Assembly (NCBI GenBank): GCA_963825405.1
Contig: CAWGTB010000003.1
Location: forward strand, 1,240,001-1,304,000
DNA length: 64,000 nucleotides
DNA from: JACPNO01 sp963825405
GTDB taxonomy: Bacteria > Acidobacteriota > Terriglobia > Bryobacterales > Bryobacteraceae
Reading direction: 5' to 3'
Shown here one piece after another: positions 17,208-26,872 of the stretch. The translations under genes and the position numbers were made by a program. Position 1 is the stretch's first letter. Every line of letters begins with the position of its first letter. A model generated the notes under the pieces. It worked only from the letters and a program-made list of their open reading frames with translations. It ran no database searches and was not told the origin of the DNA.

Positions 17208-17213
17208 TATACT
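17208..17213 (+). promoter_or_regulatory. Putative -10 box for the first M48 protease gene
   Basis: TATACT, 19 nt before the ATG at 17233, in a 96-nt gap. No good -35 is present at 16-18 bp. Confidence 0.3.
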
Positions 17214-17232
17214 AGAACGAACGGACCTTTTG

Positions 17233-18186
17233 ATGCGACGGTTGTGGATCCTCGGCGTCCTGCTGGTGGCGGCTTCGTTTGCCTCGGCCAGTGACAAAGA
17301 CAAGAAGAGAGACCCCGAAGAAATCGGCACGCGCGACGTCTCCAAAGGGATCAACTTCTACTCGCTGGAAAAGGAGCTGGCTCTTGGCAAGCAGCTCGCG
17401 CTCGAAGTCGAGCGTCAGGCGCGCATGGTGGACGACCCGATTCTGGGCGAGTACATCAATCGCGTAGGCCAGAATCTGGTACGCAATTCCGACGCGCGTA
17501 TCCCCGTCACAATCAAGGTCATCGATGCCGACGAGCTGAATGCCTTCGCCCTTCCGGGCGGCTACGTGTTCGTGAATTCCGGCCTGATACGTGTGGCCGA
17601 GACTGAAGCCGAACTGGCTGGTGCGATCGCGCACGAAATTGCCCACGTCGCCGCCCGGCACGCCACACGGCAACAGAGCCGGGAGCAACTTGTAAACGTG
17701 GCGACCATCCCGCTGGTGCTGCTCGGCGGCTGGGCCGGATTCGCCATTCAACAAGGCGCGCAATTGGCCATTCCCCTCGGTTTTCTGAGTTTTTCGCGAG
17801 GATTTGAGACCGAAGCGGATCTGCTTGGCCTGCAATACATGGACAAAGCCGGCTACGATCCCACCGCATCCGTAGATATTTTCGAAAGAATCGAAGCCCT
17901 CGAGCTGCGTAAGCCGGGCACAATCGCTAAGGTGTTTTCGTCGCACCCGATGACTGCCGATCGCATCAAAGAAGTGCAGAAAAACATTCAGGAAATCCTC
18001 CAGCCGAAACCGGAATACGTGGTCAACACTTCTGAATTCAATGACATGCGGTGGCGGTTGATCCGCGCGCATCAGCACCAGAAGCGTCAGGCGGCCGAGT
18101 CCGACAAGCCCACGTTGCGACGGGCACCGGCAGCCGGCACCGATTCCGAGCCACCCGTGCTGCACCGTTTAGAAGATTTTCTTTGA
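17233..18186 (+). CDS. M48-family zinc metalloprotease, secreted (first of a tandem pair)
   Basis: A 317-residue periplasmic M48 peptidase. A signal peptide occupies about residues 1-20 (MRRLWILGVLLVAASFASAS). The zinc site is HEIAH at residues 134-138 with the third ligand in FETEAD (Glu192, Asp196), and the N-terminal part carries the NAFALPGGYVFVNSGL segment typical of BepA/YfgC-like and LoiP-like enzymes. The expected role is quality control of outer-membrane or envelope proteins. The chosen ATG 17233 is preceded by a TTG at 17230 that is less likely. It lacks the TPR domain of BepA. The next gene is a close paralogue 85 nt downstream. Confidence 0.9.
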   Translation: MRRLWILGVLLVAASFASASDKDKKRDPEEIGTRDVSKGINFYSLEKELALGKQLALEVERQARMVDDPILGEYINRVGQNLVRNSDARIPVTIKVIDADELNAFALPGGYVFVNSGLIRVAETEAELAGAIAHEIAHVAARHATRQQSREQLVNVATIPLVLLGGWAGFAIQQGAQLAIPLGFLSFSRGFETEADLLGLQYMDKAGYDPTASVDIFERIEALELRKPGTIAKVFSSHPMTADRIKEVQKNIQEILQPKPEYVVNTSEFNDMRWRLIRAHQHQKRQAAESDKPTLRRAPAAGTDSEPPVLHRLEDFL

Positions 18187-18222
18187 TCGAAACGCCGGCC
18201 GCTCGCCGTGCGTAATAATAAC

Positions 18223-18253
18223 TTGAGGCTCGGACCCCAGGATCGCCTATAAT
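18223..18253 (+). promoter_or_regulatory. Putative promoter between the tandem M48 genes
   Basis: A perfect TATAAT (18248-18253) is preceded by TTGAGG (18223-18228) with a slightly long 19-bp spacer. It lies 18 nt upstream of the second M48 start, whose AGGAG ribosome binding site is at 18260-18264. The second gene may therefore be transcribed independently. Confidence 0.5.
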
Positions 18254-18271
18254 GCTAGCAGGAGATTTCCA

Positions 18272-19283
18272 ATGAGTCGGTTCTCCGTACTTCCCCTGGC
18301 GTTTCTCTTCGCTCTTACGCAGTTCGCCCCTGTCTCGCTCGCCACCGATAAGAAAAAGGATCCCGATGAGATCGGGAATCGCGACGTCGGCAAGGGCATC
18401 AACTTCTACTCGCTCGAGAAGGAAATTGGGCTCGGCAAGCAGTTGGCCCAGGAAGTGGAGCGGCAGGCCAAGATTGTCGACGACCCGGTGATCGCCGAGT
18501 ACGTGAACCGCGTGGGCCAGAACCTGGTCCGCAATTCCGACGCGAAAGTACCGTTCACCATCAAGGTTGTCGATTCCGAGGAAGTGAATGCGTTCGCGCT
18601 GCCGGGCGGGTTCTTTTTCGTGAATTCCGGCCTGATCCTCAAGGCCGAAAGCGAAGCCGAACTGGCCGGCGTCATGTCTCATGAGATCGCTCACGTCGCG
18701 GCGCGCCATGGCACACGGCAAGCGACCCGCGGCCAACTGATCAACTACGGCAGCATCCCGCTGATCTTCATGGGCGGCTGGACCGGATACGCGATTCGCC
18801 AGGGTTTGGGCCTGGCGATCCCGCTGGGCTTCCTGAGTTTCTCCCGCGGATTTCGAATCCGAAGCCGACATGCTGGGCCTGGAGTACATGTACAAGGCCG
18901 GTTACGATCCGACGGCGTTCGTGGACTTCTTCGAGAAAATTGAATCGCTCGAAAAGCGGAAGCCGGGAACGATGTCGAAGGTCTTCTCGACCCATCCGCC
19001 GACCGACGATCGCATCAAGGCCGCGCAGAAGAATATTCAGGAACTTCTCAAAGACAAGCCGGAGTACGTCGTCAGCACTTCGGAATTCAGCGACGTCAAA
19101 GGCCGTCTGCTGGCCATGCACAATCGCCGTAAAGTGGATGTCGAAAAAGACGCCAACCGTCCGCGATTGCGCCGCGCTCCTGGCTCGACCGGCACCGGTC
19201 CGATCACCGACGACAACGGCAACGAGAAGCAGCCTAAGGGCGACGAAGACGAGCGTCCTACGCTGAAGCGCCGCGACAATTAA
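18272..19283 (+). CDS. M48-family zinc metalloprotease, second tandem copy (frame break near 18852)
   Basis: This paralogue of the preceding gene (about 336 residues when joined) has a signal peptide (MSRFSVLPLAFLFALTQF), HEIAH at about residue 138 and a similar C-terminal region. The frame breaks at the TTT at 18851-18853. With one T removed the protein reads FSRGFESEADMLGLEYM, matching FSRGFETEADLLGLQYM in the neighbour. As sequenced, the frame instead runs to a stop at 18943 and loses the third zinc ligand. The C-terminal tail is long and charged (GNEKQPKGDEDERPTLKRR). The sequence around the break is conserved, so a base-calling error is more likely than a pseudogene. Confidence 0.85.
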
Positions 19284-20375
19284 CGCGTCAGCAGCGCGTG
19301 AGCTCGCCGCGCCACGATCAATTCTTCATTCGTCGACAAAGCAATCACAGCTACAGGCGCGTGCTTTTCCGAGACTACGCGGTCGCCTGCGCCGGTTTCG
19401 TTGGCGGCCGCGTCCAGGCGAATCCCCAAGAACTCCAAGCCGGCGCAGCATCGCGCGCGTAATTCCGGTGAATTTTCTCCGATGCCGCCGGTGAAGGCCA
19501 CCACGTCCACGCCGCCCATGGCCGCGGCGTACGCCCCAATGGTTTTGCGCACCTGATAGGCAAACATTTCGATGGCATCGGCGGCGTTGCGGTTTCCCGC
19601 GGCGGCCGCCTGCTGGATGTCGCGCACATCGCCGCCGGCAATGCCTGACAAGCCCGCGAGGCCGCCCTCCGCGCGCCAGTTGGCCCCGGACCTCTTCGGC
19701 CGTCCAGCCGTTCCGCTCCATCATGTAGAGCACGGCGAAAGCATCCAGGTCGCCGTGGCGAGTGGCGTTCTCGAGCCCGGATTGCGGTGAAAAGCCCATG
19801 GTCGTATCCACTGAGCGGCCGCGCTCTATCGCGCACATCGACGAACTGCCGCCCAGGTGGCAACTGATCGTGCGCAGGGCCTCTTTGGGGCGCCCCAGCA
19901 TCGCCGCCACGCGCTCGGCGACGTATTGGTGCGACGCTCCGTGGAAGCCGTAGCGGCGTACGCCTCCGTCGCGCCAGGCGGCGGGAACCCCATAGGCTGA
20001 GGCGTGGGCGGGAAGGGTAGCGTGGAATTCCGTCTCGAAGGCGGCCACTAGCGGCACGCCGGGCATGGCTTGGCGGAAGGCGTGAATTGCGGTCAGGTAA
20101 ATGGCGTTGTGGGCGGGAGCGGCGGGAAGAAATTGCTCAAGCGCGGCAACCACATTGTGGTCGATGAGGAACGTCCCGCAAAAGCGCGGGCCGCCATGCA
20201 CGGCCTTGAACGCCACCGCATCGATCGCGGTGCTGCCGGTGCGAATTTCCTGGATGGCGCTGCGATAGTCGGCCACGCGCTCGAGACGTCCGCGGGCCAG
20301 AACGCTTTCCTCGGGCATGGCGAGGATTTGGAACTTGAGTGAAGTCGAGCCGAGATTGGGAACGAGGATGTTCAA
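19280..20375 (-). CDS. ackA: Acetate/butyrate kinase family enzyme (frame break near 19669)
   Basis: An acetokinase-family enzyme of about 364 residues that interconverts acyl phosphate and ADP with carboxylate and ATP. Motifs are NLGSTSLKF at the N-terminus, RRYGFHGASHQYV near residue 165, a phosphate-binding CHLGGSSSMCAI, NATRHGDLDAF and, after the break, DVVAFTGGIGENSPELR. The frame breaks at 19668-19671: removal of one C restores LAREGGLAGLSGIAGGDV. The likely start is the TTG at 20375, because no ATG lies between it and unrelated upstream codons. It is slightly shorter than typical AckA (about 400 aa). Its 3' end overlaps the end of the M48 gene by 4 nt, and it is divergent from oligopeptidase B with a 30-nt gap. 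Confidence 0.85.
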
Positions 20376-20405
20376 ACGCGGAATGTTATCATACGGCGAT
20401 ACGTA

Positions 20406-22460
20406 GTGCTCACTGCCTCTGACAGGCCGGCGCCGCCGGTAGCTACCCCCATTCCTCATGCGACGACCCTGCACGGGGACACGCGCGTGGACCCTTACGC
20501 CTGGCTGCGTGACCGCACCAACCCCGAGGTGATCCGCTATCTGGAAGCCGAGAACGCATACACCGAAGCGCTGATGAAGCCGACCGAGCCATTGCAGAAA
20601 GCGCTTTACGACGAGATGCTCGGCCGGATTAAGGAAACGGACTTATCGGTTCCGGAGAAGCTCGATCAGTACGAATATTATTCCCGCACCGAGAAAGGCA
20701 AGCAGTATCCGTTTCACTGCCGTAAGCCAGGCGGCGCGGATGGCCCGGAAGAAATTCTACTGGATGTGAATACGCTCGCCGAGGGTCACAAGTTTTTCAA
20801 CATCGGCGTTTTCCGGGTCAGCCCGAACCACAAATTGCTGGCGTATTCCACCGATACCGCCGGTTCCAACGTGTTCACACTGCATGTGAAGGATTTGGAG
20901 ACCGGCGCTTTGCTGGCCGAGCGAATTCTCAACACAGCGGCTTCGGCGGCTTGGGCCAACGATAACCGCACGCTGTTCTACACCACGCTGGATGACGCCA
21001 AGCGTTCTTACCGGCTCTATCGCCACGCCCTCGGAACGGATGCTGCGGCTGACGTCCTGATCTACGAAGAGACCGATGAAAGGCTGAGCGTCGAACTCTC
21101 GAAGACACGCAGCCGCCAGTACTTGTTGGTAACTCTTGAGAGCCACACCACCACGGAAGTGCGCATCCTGAATGCGGACGACCCGCAGGGCGAATTTCGC
21201 GTGCTGAAGGCGCGCGTTGCCGATGTCGAATATTACGTCGATCATCACAGCGACTGGTTCTACATCCGCATCAACGACAACGGCAAGAATTTCCGGCTCA
21301 TGAAAGCGCGGGTGAGCGAAGCCGATCCCGCCCGTTGGGTGGAATTACTGCCGCACCGCGCCGCTGTCAGTCTGGACGATATCGATGCGTTTCGCGATCA
21401 CCTGGTGATCAGCGAGCGCGACAACGGTCTGCGGCGGATGCGCATTCTCAATCTGACGGACAACCAGGAGCACTTCGTCGAATTCTCCGAGCCGGCTTAT
21501 TCTTTTTTCCTGGGAGCCAACGCGGATTTCAATACCGCGCAAGTGCGCTTCACGTACATGTCGCTGGTGACGCCGCGATCGGTTTTCGATTACGACATGA
21601 ATGCGCGCACGCGCGAGCTCAAGAAGCAATTTGAAGTGCTGGGCGGATATGATCCCGAGCAATATGCATCTGAACGGATCGTGGCGCGCGGTCATGACGG
21701 CGTCGAGATTCCGATTTCGCTGGTATATCGCAAGGGCATGACGCGCGACGGCAGTCATCCGCTTTATCTCTATGGATACGGCTCCTACGGCCTGAGCATG
21801 GATCCGTCATTCTCCTCCGACCGCTTGAGCCTGCTGGATCGCGGCTTCATCTACGCCATCGCGCACATTCGGGGCGGCGGGGACGTGAACCGCTACTGGT
21901 ACGAAGACGGCAAGCTGCTGAAAAAGAAAAACACGTTTCTGGATTTCATCGCCAGCGCCGAGCATCTGATCGCGCAGAAGTACACGTCCAGCCAAAAGCT
22001 TGCGATTTCGGGCGGCAGCGCGGGCGGCCTGCTGGTAGGCGCAGTGGCCAACATCCGCCCCGAGCTGATGCAGGTAGTGATCGCCAAAGTGCCGTTCGTG
22101 GACGTAATCAACAGCATGCTGGATACATCGCTGCCGTTGACTGTGACGGAGTTCGAAGAGTGGGGCAATCCGCAGGACGCGGCCTATTACGTGTACATGA
22201 AATCGTACACGCCATACGAGAACGTGGCCGCCAGAGATTATCCGGATATCCTTGCCACCGGCGGCCTGAACGATACCGCCGTGCCTTTCTGGGAGCCCGC
22301 CAAGTGGACCGCCAAGCTGCGCACCCTGAAGACGGACGAAAATGTTCTGCTGCTCAAAACCAACCTGACGGCCGGACACAGCGGCGTCTCCGGCCGTTAC
22401 GAACGACTGAAAGAAACGGCGTTTGAGTACGCGTTTGTTTTGGACCGGCTGGGGCTGTGA
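20406..22460 (+). CDS. ptrB: Oligopeptidase B (S9A prolyl-oligopeptidase family)
   Basis: A 684-residue cytoplasmic serine peptidase that cleaves short peptides after basic residues. The N-terminal beta-propeller starts with the family-typical HGDTRVDPYAWLRDRTNPEVIRYLEAENAY. The C-terminal alpha/beta-hydrolase has ISGGSAGGLLVGAVAN with the nucleophilic Ser (about residue 540), followed by ALVPFVD-like KVPFVDVINSMLD, and the catalytic His in TAGHSGVSGRYE near the C-terminus. There is no signal peptide. The start is the GTG at 20406, opposite the TTG start of the kinase gene 30 nt away, so the two probably share a divergent promoter region. Length is normal for the family. Confidence 0.93.
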   Translation: MLTASDRPAPPVATPIPHATTLHGDTRVDPYAWLRDRTNPEVIRYLEAENAYTEALMKPTEPLQKALYDEMLGRIKETDLSVPEKLDQYEYYSRTEKGKQYPFHCRKPGGADGPEEILLDVNTLAEGHKFFNIGVFRVSPNHKLLAYSTDTAGSNVFTLHVKDLETGALLAERILNTAASAAWANDNRTLFYTTLDDAKRSYRLYRHALGTDAAADVLIYEETDERLSVELSKTRSRQYLLVTLESHTTTEVRILNADDPQGEFRVLKARVADVEYYVDHHSDWFYIRINDNGKNFRLMKARVSEADPARWVELLPHRAAVSLDDIDAFRDHLVISERDNGLRRMRILNLTDNQEHFVEFSEPAYSFFLGANADFNTAQVRFTYMSLVTPRSVFDYDMNARTRELKKQFEVLGGYDPEQYASERIVARGHDGVEIPISLVYRKGMTRDGSHPLYLYGYGSYGLSMDPSFSSDRLSLLDRGFIYAIAHIRGGGDVNRYWYEDGKLLKKKNTFLDFIASAEHLIAQKYTSSQKLAISGGSAGGLLVGAVANIRPELMQVVIAKVPFVDVINSMLDTSLPLTVTEFEEWGNPQDAAYYVYMKSYTPYENVAARDYPDILATGGLNDTAVPFWEPAKWTAKLRTLKTDENVLLLKTNLTAGHSGVSGRYERLKETAFEYAFVLDRLGL

Positions 22461-23395
22461 GAGGTTACCTGCCCTCGGCGCTCCATATATTCCAGGTGGG
22501 CCATCACTTCGAAAATCGCAAAGCGATAATGTACCGGTGAAAGCGTCCTAGGCCACAGCGGAGCCACGAGGGAATGCGGGGTGAGCGGGCCATCGCCGAG
22601 CAGCGCCAGAATGCTGGCACAGCGCTCTTCATGATGTGCGATGGTTTGGCGAATCCAGCTGCGGTGCCCGGAGAAGGGTGCGCCGTGCGATGGCAGGATC
22701 AGGTCTACTTCGATGCGATGCAAGTTCTCCAGCGTCTGCAAATATTCGCCCAGCGCATCCTGTCCTGGCCGCCAGCTGATGTTAGGCGTGATGTCTTCCA
22801 GGATGACGTCTCCGGCGAACAGCGTTCGGGTGGTCGCGTGATAGAGGCATACATGCCCGGGCGAATGTCCGGGTGTCCATAACGCTTCGAGATCTCCGAT
22901 GGCCGTGGCCACGCGCTCGCCGCCGGAAATCCATTGGCCGGGCTCCAGCCTTTGAAAATTCTTCTGTATCGCTCCTGCCGCCGTGCTGATCTCGTTGATA
23001 AGTCCGGCTGGCGTTCCCCATTGCGCCATCACCTGCCCAGCCCAGGCGATGTTGGTCTCGTGCGCGGCCAGTTCATCCAGCAAGGCTTTATCCAGGCCAT
23101 GCAGCGAGAGCTGGGCACCGCTCAAGGCAAGCACCTTGGGAGCCAGTCCCATGTGGTCGGGATGAATGTGAGTGAGCAGAACCTGGCGAATTTGCGTCCA
23201 GGCGATGCCGAGACCTGCGAGCGCCTGATCGAGAGCCTGAAAAGACGGCTCGGTATCCATCCCGCAATCGATCAGCAAATAGCCATCGGCGAGACGCACC
23301 AGATAAACATTGACGCTACCTAGCGACGACGGCAGCGGCAAGGCCACCAAATAGACGCCCTGCAGAACTTCGCGATAGTGGAGAGCCAAGCTCAC
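22397..23395 (-). CDS. MBL-fold metallo-hydrolase (glyoxalase II/lactamase-B superfamily)
   Basis: A metallo-beta-lactamase fold hydrolase of 332 residues as read. Metal ligands are THIHPDHMG near residue 77, PGHSPGHVCLY near residue 172, GDVILED near residue 193 and a late LPSHGAPFSGH; a small winged-helix-like C-terminal part follows, as in MBL enzymes of the LACTB2 kind. The GTG start at 23395 has GGAGAG upstream and sits 3 nt after the GH63 gene. The last 22 residues (from VTSHSP) are encoded antisense to the conserved end of oligopeptidase B and look unnatural. A +1 shift would end the protein at a TAA (minus strand) at 22465-22467, just clear of that gene, so a small frame error near the end is possible. 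Confidence 0.8.
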   Translation of the reverse strand: MSLALHYREVLQGVYLVALPLPSSLGSVNVYLVRLADGYLLIDCGMDTEPSFQALDQALAGLGIAWTQIRQVLLTHIHPDHMGLAPKVLALSGAQLSLHGLDKALLDELAAHETNIAWAGQVMAQWGTPAGLINEISTAAGAIQKNFQRLEPGQWISGGERVATAIGDLEALWTPGHSPGHVCLYHATTRTLFAGDVILEDITPNISWRPGQDALGEYLQTLENLHRIEVDLILPSHGAPFSGHRSWIRQTIAHHEERCASILALLGDGPLTPHSLVAPLWPRTLSPVHYRFAIFEVMAHLEYMERRGQVTSHSPSRSKTNAYSNAVSFSRS

Positions 23396-23398
23396 GTT

Positions 23399-26079
23399 TT
23401 ACTCTCCTGAACGTAGGTTGCTCAGGCACCGCACTACCAGTGCCGTCCATCCGGTCTGATGGCTGGCGCCGCAGCCGCGCCCGTTTTCGCCGTGGAAATA
23501 TTCGAAGAACCAGGTGAGGTCGCGCCAGTGCGGGTCGGTGGCAAAAACGGACATGTCGCCGTGCCAGGCGGCGCGGCCGCTCGAGTCGGGCAAAAAAATC
23601 GCGGCGAGACGCTTGCTGAGCTCGCAGGCTACTTCCTGTAGGTTCATCATCAGTCCTGAGCCTACCGGGCACTCGACCTTAAGCGTATCGCCGTAGTAAT
23701 GATGATAGCGTTCCAGTGCTTCGATGAGCAGATAGTTGACCGGAAACCAAATGGGTCCGCGCCAATTGGAATTTCCGCCGAACGAGCCGGTTGTCGATTC
23801 GCCAGGCTCATAGTCTACGCGATATTCGTTGCCTTCAAATTGCAGCATGAAAGGCTGCTCAAGATGGATACGAGACAGGGAACGAATTCCGTAGGGCGAA
23901 AGGAATTCCTTAGGGTTGAGCACGCGGCGCAGCACACGCTCCAGACGCTCGCGGGAAGGGATGGCAAGCAGGCGACGGGCGTGCGGCTGCTCGCCGCCCA
24001 CTTCGGCGTAGGAAATCTGCTTGGCCAGGTCCGGGCGATTCTTGAGAAACCAATCCATGCGCTTGGTAAATCCGGGCAGGCGATTGAGCGTTTCCTGATC
24101 CAGCACTTCGGCGGCGAATAGGGGCATCACGCCCACCATGGAGCCCACGCGGACCGGAATGATCTGACCGTCTACGTGAAGCTGATCGTAGTAGAAGCCG
24201 TCGGTTTCGTCCCACAGTCCAGTGCCACCGACTGAATTGATAGCGTCGGCGATGGCTACGAAGTGTTCGAAGAATTTAGAGGCGATGTCTTCGTAAGCGG
24301 GATCGGCCGCCGCCAGTTCGATCGCCATCGAGAGCATGGTTGTGCAGAAGAAAGCCATCCAAGCGGTACCGTCGGCCTGCTCAAGAAGGTATCCGCCAGG
24401 GAGTGGCTTGGATCGATCGAACACGCCGATATTGTCCAGTCCGAGAAAGCCACCGGAAAACAGGTTGTTGCCTTTGACATCCTTGCGGTTTACCCACCAG
24501 GTGAAATTGATGAGTAGCTTGTGAAAGGCGCGCACCAGAAACGGCCGGTCGCGGTGGCCGCGGCGGCCCGTCATCTTGTAAACCCGCCAGCAGGCCCAGG
24601 CGTGCACGGGAGGATTCACATCGGAGAAGGCAAATTCGTAAGCCGGAATCTGGCCGCTCGGATGCATGTACCATTCGCGCATCAGCAAGATCAATTGTTC
24701 CTTGGCGAATTGAGGATCCAGGTGGCGACATGGGAATCATGTGGAAAGCCAGATCCCAGGCCGCATACCACGGATATTCCCAGGTATCGGGCATGGAAAT
24801 CACGTCGCGGTTGTACAGTTGGGTCCACTCCTGGTTGCGGACCGCGCGGCGCGAAGGGGGCGGCGGAGGCTGGGCGGGGTCGCCGTCGAGCCACTGTTCA
24901 ACCGAGTAATAGTAGAACTGTTTGGTCCATAGCAGTCCGGCGCATGCCTGCCGCATGATCCGCCGTTCCGGTACCCCCGCGGCGGGCATGCTTTCGTAAA
25001 ATTCATCCGCTTCGCGGATACGGGCAGCGAAAACTCCATCCAAATCCGTGCTCATGCCCTGGCTTGACCCTTCACACAACCGGAGGCGGATCACGCGATC
25101 TTTTCCCGGCGCGAGATCGAAACGGTAATACGCCGCCGCCTTGGTTCCTTCGGTGGCCGGATTCACTGCCTCTTTGCGGCCGTGAATTACGTAGTCGTGA
25201 AAAGCGTCTTTGACATACGGGTGACTATTCGAAATGTTGTACAGACGCTTGATGATTGGTCTCGTTGGCGGTGAACAGGACCTCGGCGCCAGGTTCGAAA
25301 TCCCACTGAACCGGGCCAAGCGACGCATGTTGGGCCAGTACTCGAGTAGGTCCCGTCAGTTTGAGGCTGGGTTCAGGCCAATAGCCTTCGCCGGTTCGTC
25401 CCCACGACCAGGTATTGCGGAACCACAGTGAAGGCAGCAGGTGAATGGTGGCAGTGTCGGGGCCCTGATTCTGGACGGTGATCTGGATGAGGATATCGCC
25501 GGGCTCGATTTTGGCGTACTCTACGGTGACGTCGAAATAGCGGCCGTCGTTAAAAACACCCGTGTCCAGGATTTCGTACTCGGGATCCAGCTTGCCGCGC
25601 TTCCGATTCTCATCAACTAAATGTGCGTAGGGAAATTCGGCCTGCGGATACTTGTAGAGGGCCTTCATGTAGGAATGCGTGGGGGTGGAATCCACAAAGA
25701 AATAGCATTCCTTTACGTCCTCGCCGTGATTGCCCTCCGGACCCGCCAGACCGAATAGCCGCTCCTTGAGAATGGGATCGCGGCCGTTCCAAAGGGCGAT
25801 GGCGAAGCACAAGCGCCCCTCGCGATCGCACAACCCCAGGAGGCCGTCTTCGCCCCAGCGGTAGGCTCGGCTTCGGGCATGATCGTGCGGAAAATAATCC
25901 CAGCAAGCTCCGTCAGCCGAATAGTCTTCACGCACCGTGCCCCACTGCCGTTCGGCCAGATAGGGACCCCAGCGTTTCCAGTTTTTCTCGCGCTGCGCAT
26001 CTTCGAGCAGACGCGCGCGTTCGGCGGATGGAGGCAGCTGATTCGGCACTCGACCATCATAAACAGGATTGGTTCTCAA
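23399..26079 (-). CDS. GH63/MGH1-type glucosidase (two frame breaks, near 25254 and 24724)
   Basis: A glycoside hydrolase of about 892 residues when joined, resembling bacterial GH63 (processing alpha-glucosidase I / MGH1-type) enzymes. The start contains the highly typical KNWKRWGPYLAERQWGTVREDYS region; later segments are SYMKALYKYPQAEFPYAHLV, QACAGLLWTKQFYYYSVEQWLDGDP, AFSDVNPPVHAWACWRVYK and FGGNSNWRGPIWFPVNYLL. Removing one base near 25254 restores FTANETNIKRLYN, and removing one near 24724 restores MIPMSHLDPQFAKEQLILLMREW. There is no signal peptide, so it acts in the cytoplasm, probably on an alpha-glucoside. The TTG at 26079 or the GTG at 26049 may start it. It is 20 nt from the divergent SDR gene and runs into the MBL-fold gene. 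Confidence 0.85.
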
Positions 26080-26099
26080 GGTAGAATACGGGCAGCGAT

Positions 26100-26867
26100 A
26101 TGACAGAACTTGAGGGAAAAGTAGCCCTGATCACCGGCGGTTGCGGCGATATCGGGCGCGCGACCGCCGGGCGTCTGCTGGAGCGAGGCGCGCGTGTGGC
26201 GCTGCTGGATGTAGCTGGGGCAGAGAAAGCCGCTGCCGTTGGACCCGCCGACAAAGTGCTGTTTGTGGGTTGCGATGTGTCGGACCGCGCCGCCGTCGGG
26301 CGCGCTATCGACGCCATCCTGGCCAAGTGGGGCCGGCTGGATTTCGCAATCCCCAATGCGGCCGTGGTGCAGAATCAGCCGTTCCTCGAGATCACTCCCG
26401 AGGCGTTTGCGCAGACGCTCAACGTGAATCTCTCGGGCTGCTTTCACGTGGCGCAACTGGCGGCGCGGGTCATGAATCGCCAGGAGCCGGATGCGCACGG
26501 CGTGCGCGGCAAGATTCTGTTTACGGGAAGTTGGGTGCAGGATATGCCGTGGCCGGAAGGCACATCGTACATCGTCAGCAAAGCCGCCATCAAAGCTTTG
26601 GCGCGCAATATGGCGCAGGAATTAGCGCCGCGCGGCATTCGCGTGAACATCGTAGCGCCGGGAATCGTGATGGCGGGCTTGAGCAAACAAGTGTACGAAA
26701 CCGACCCGGCATATGGGCCGCGCGCCACCGCCGCCATTCCACTGGGCGAATTCGGAACCGCCGAGCAAGTTGCCGATGCGTTCGCCTTCCTTTGCGGACC
26801 CGCATCCAACTACATGACCGGCAGCGTGCTGCTGGTGGACGGCGGATGTTCGCTGGTCAAAAGGTAA
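26100..26867 (+). CDS. Short-chain dehydrogenase/reductase (SDR)
   Basis: A 255-residue classical SDR using NAD(P). Cofactor motif TGGCGDIG lies at residues 12-19, NAAVVQNQP near 90, the catalytic Ser in TGSWVQDM, and Tyr/Lys in YIVSKAA (about 159-165). The C-terminus (MTGSVLLVDGGCSL) is the usual SDR dimer segment. The substrate is unknown. It is followed after 5 nt by an MBL-fold hydrolase, so the two are likely in one operon, and its start is 20 nt from the divergent GH63 gene. Confidence 0.9.
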   Translation: MTELEGKVALITGGCGDIGRATAGRLLERGARVALLDVAGAEKAAAVGPADKVLFVGCDVSDRAAVGRAIDAILAKWGRLDFAIPNAAVVQNQPFLEITPEAFAQTLNVNLSGCFHVAQLAARVMNRQEPDAHGVRGKILFTGSWVQDMPWPEGTSYIVSKAAIKALARNMAQELAPRGIRVNIVAPGIVMAGLSKQVYETDPAYGPRATAAIPLGEFGTAEQVADAFAFLCGPASNYMTGSVLLVDGGCSLVKR

Positions 26868-26872
26868 AAGCC

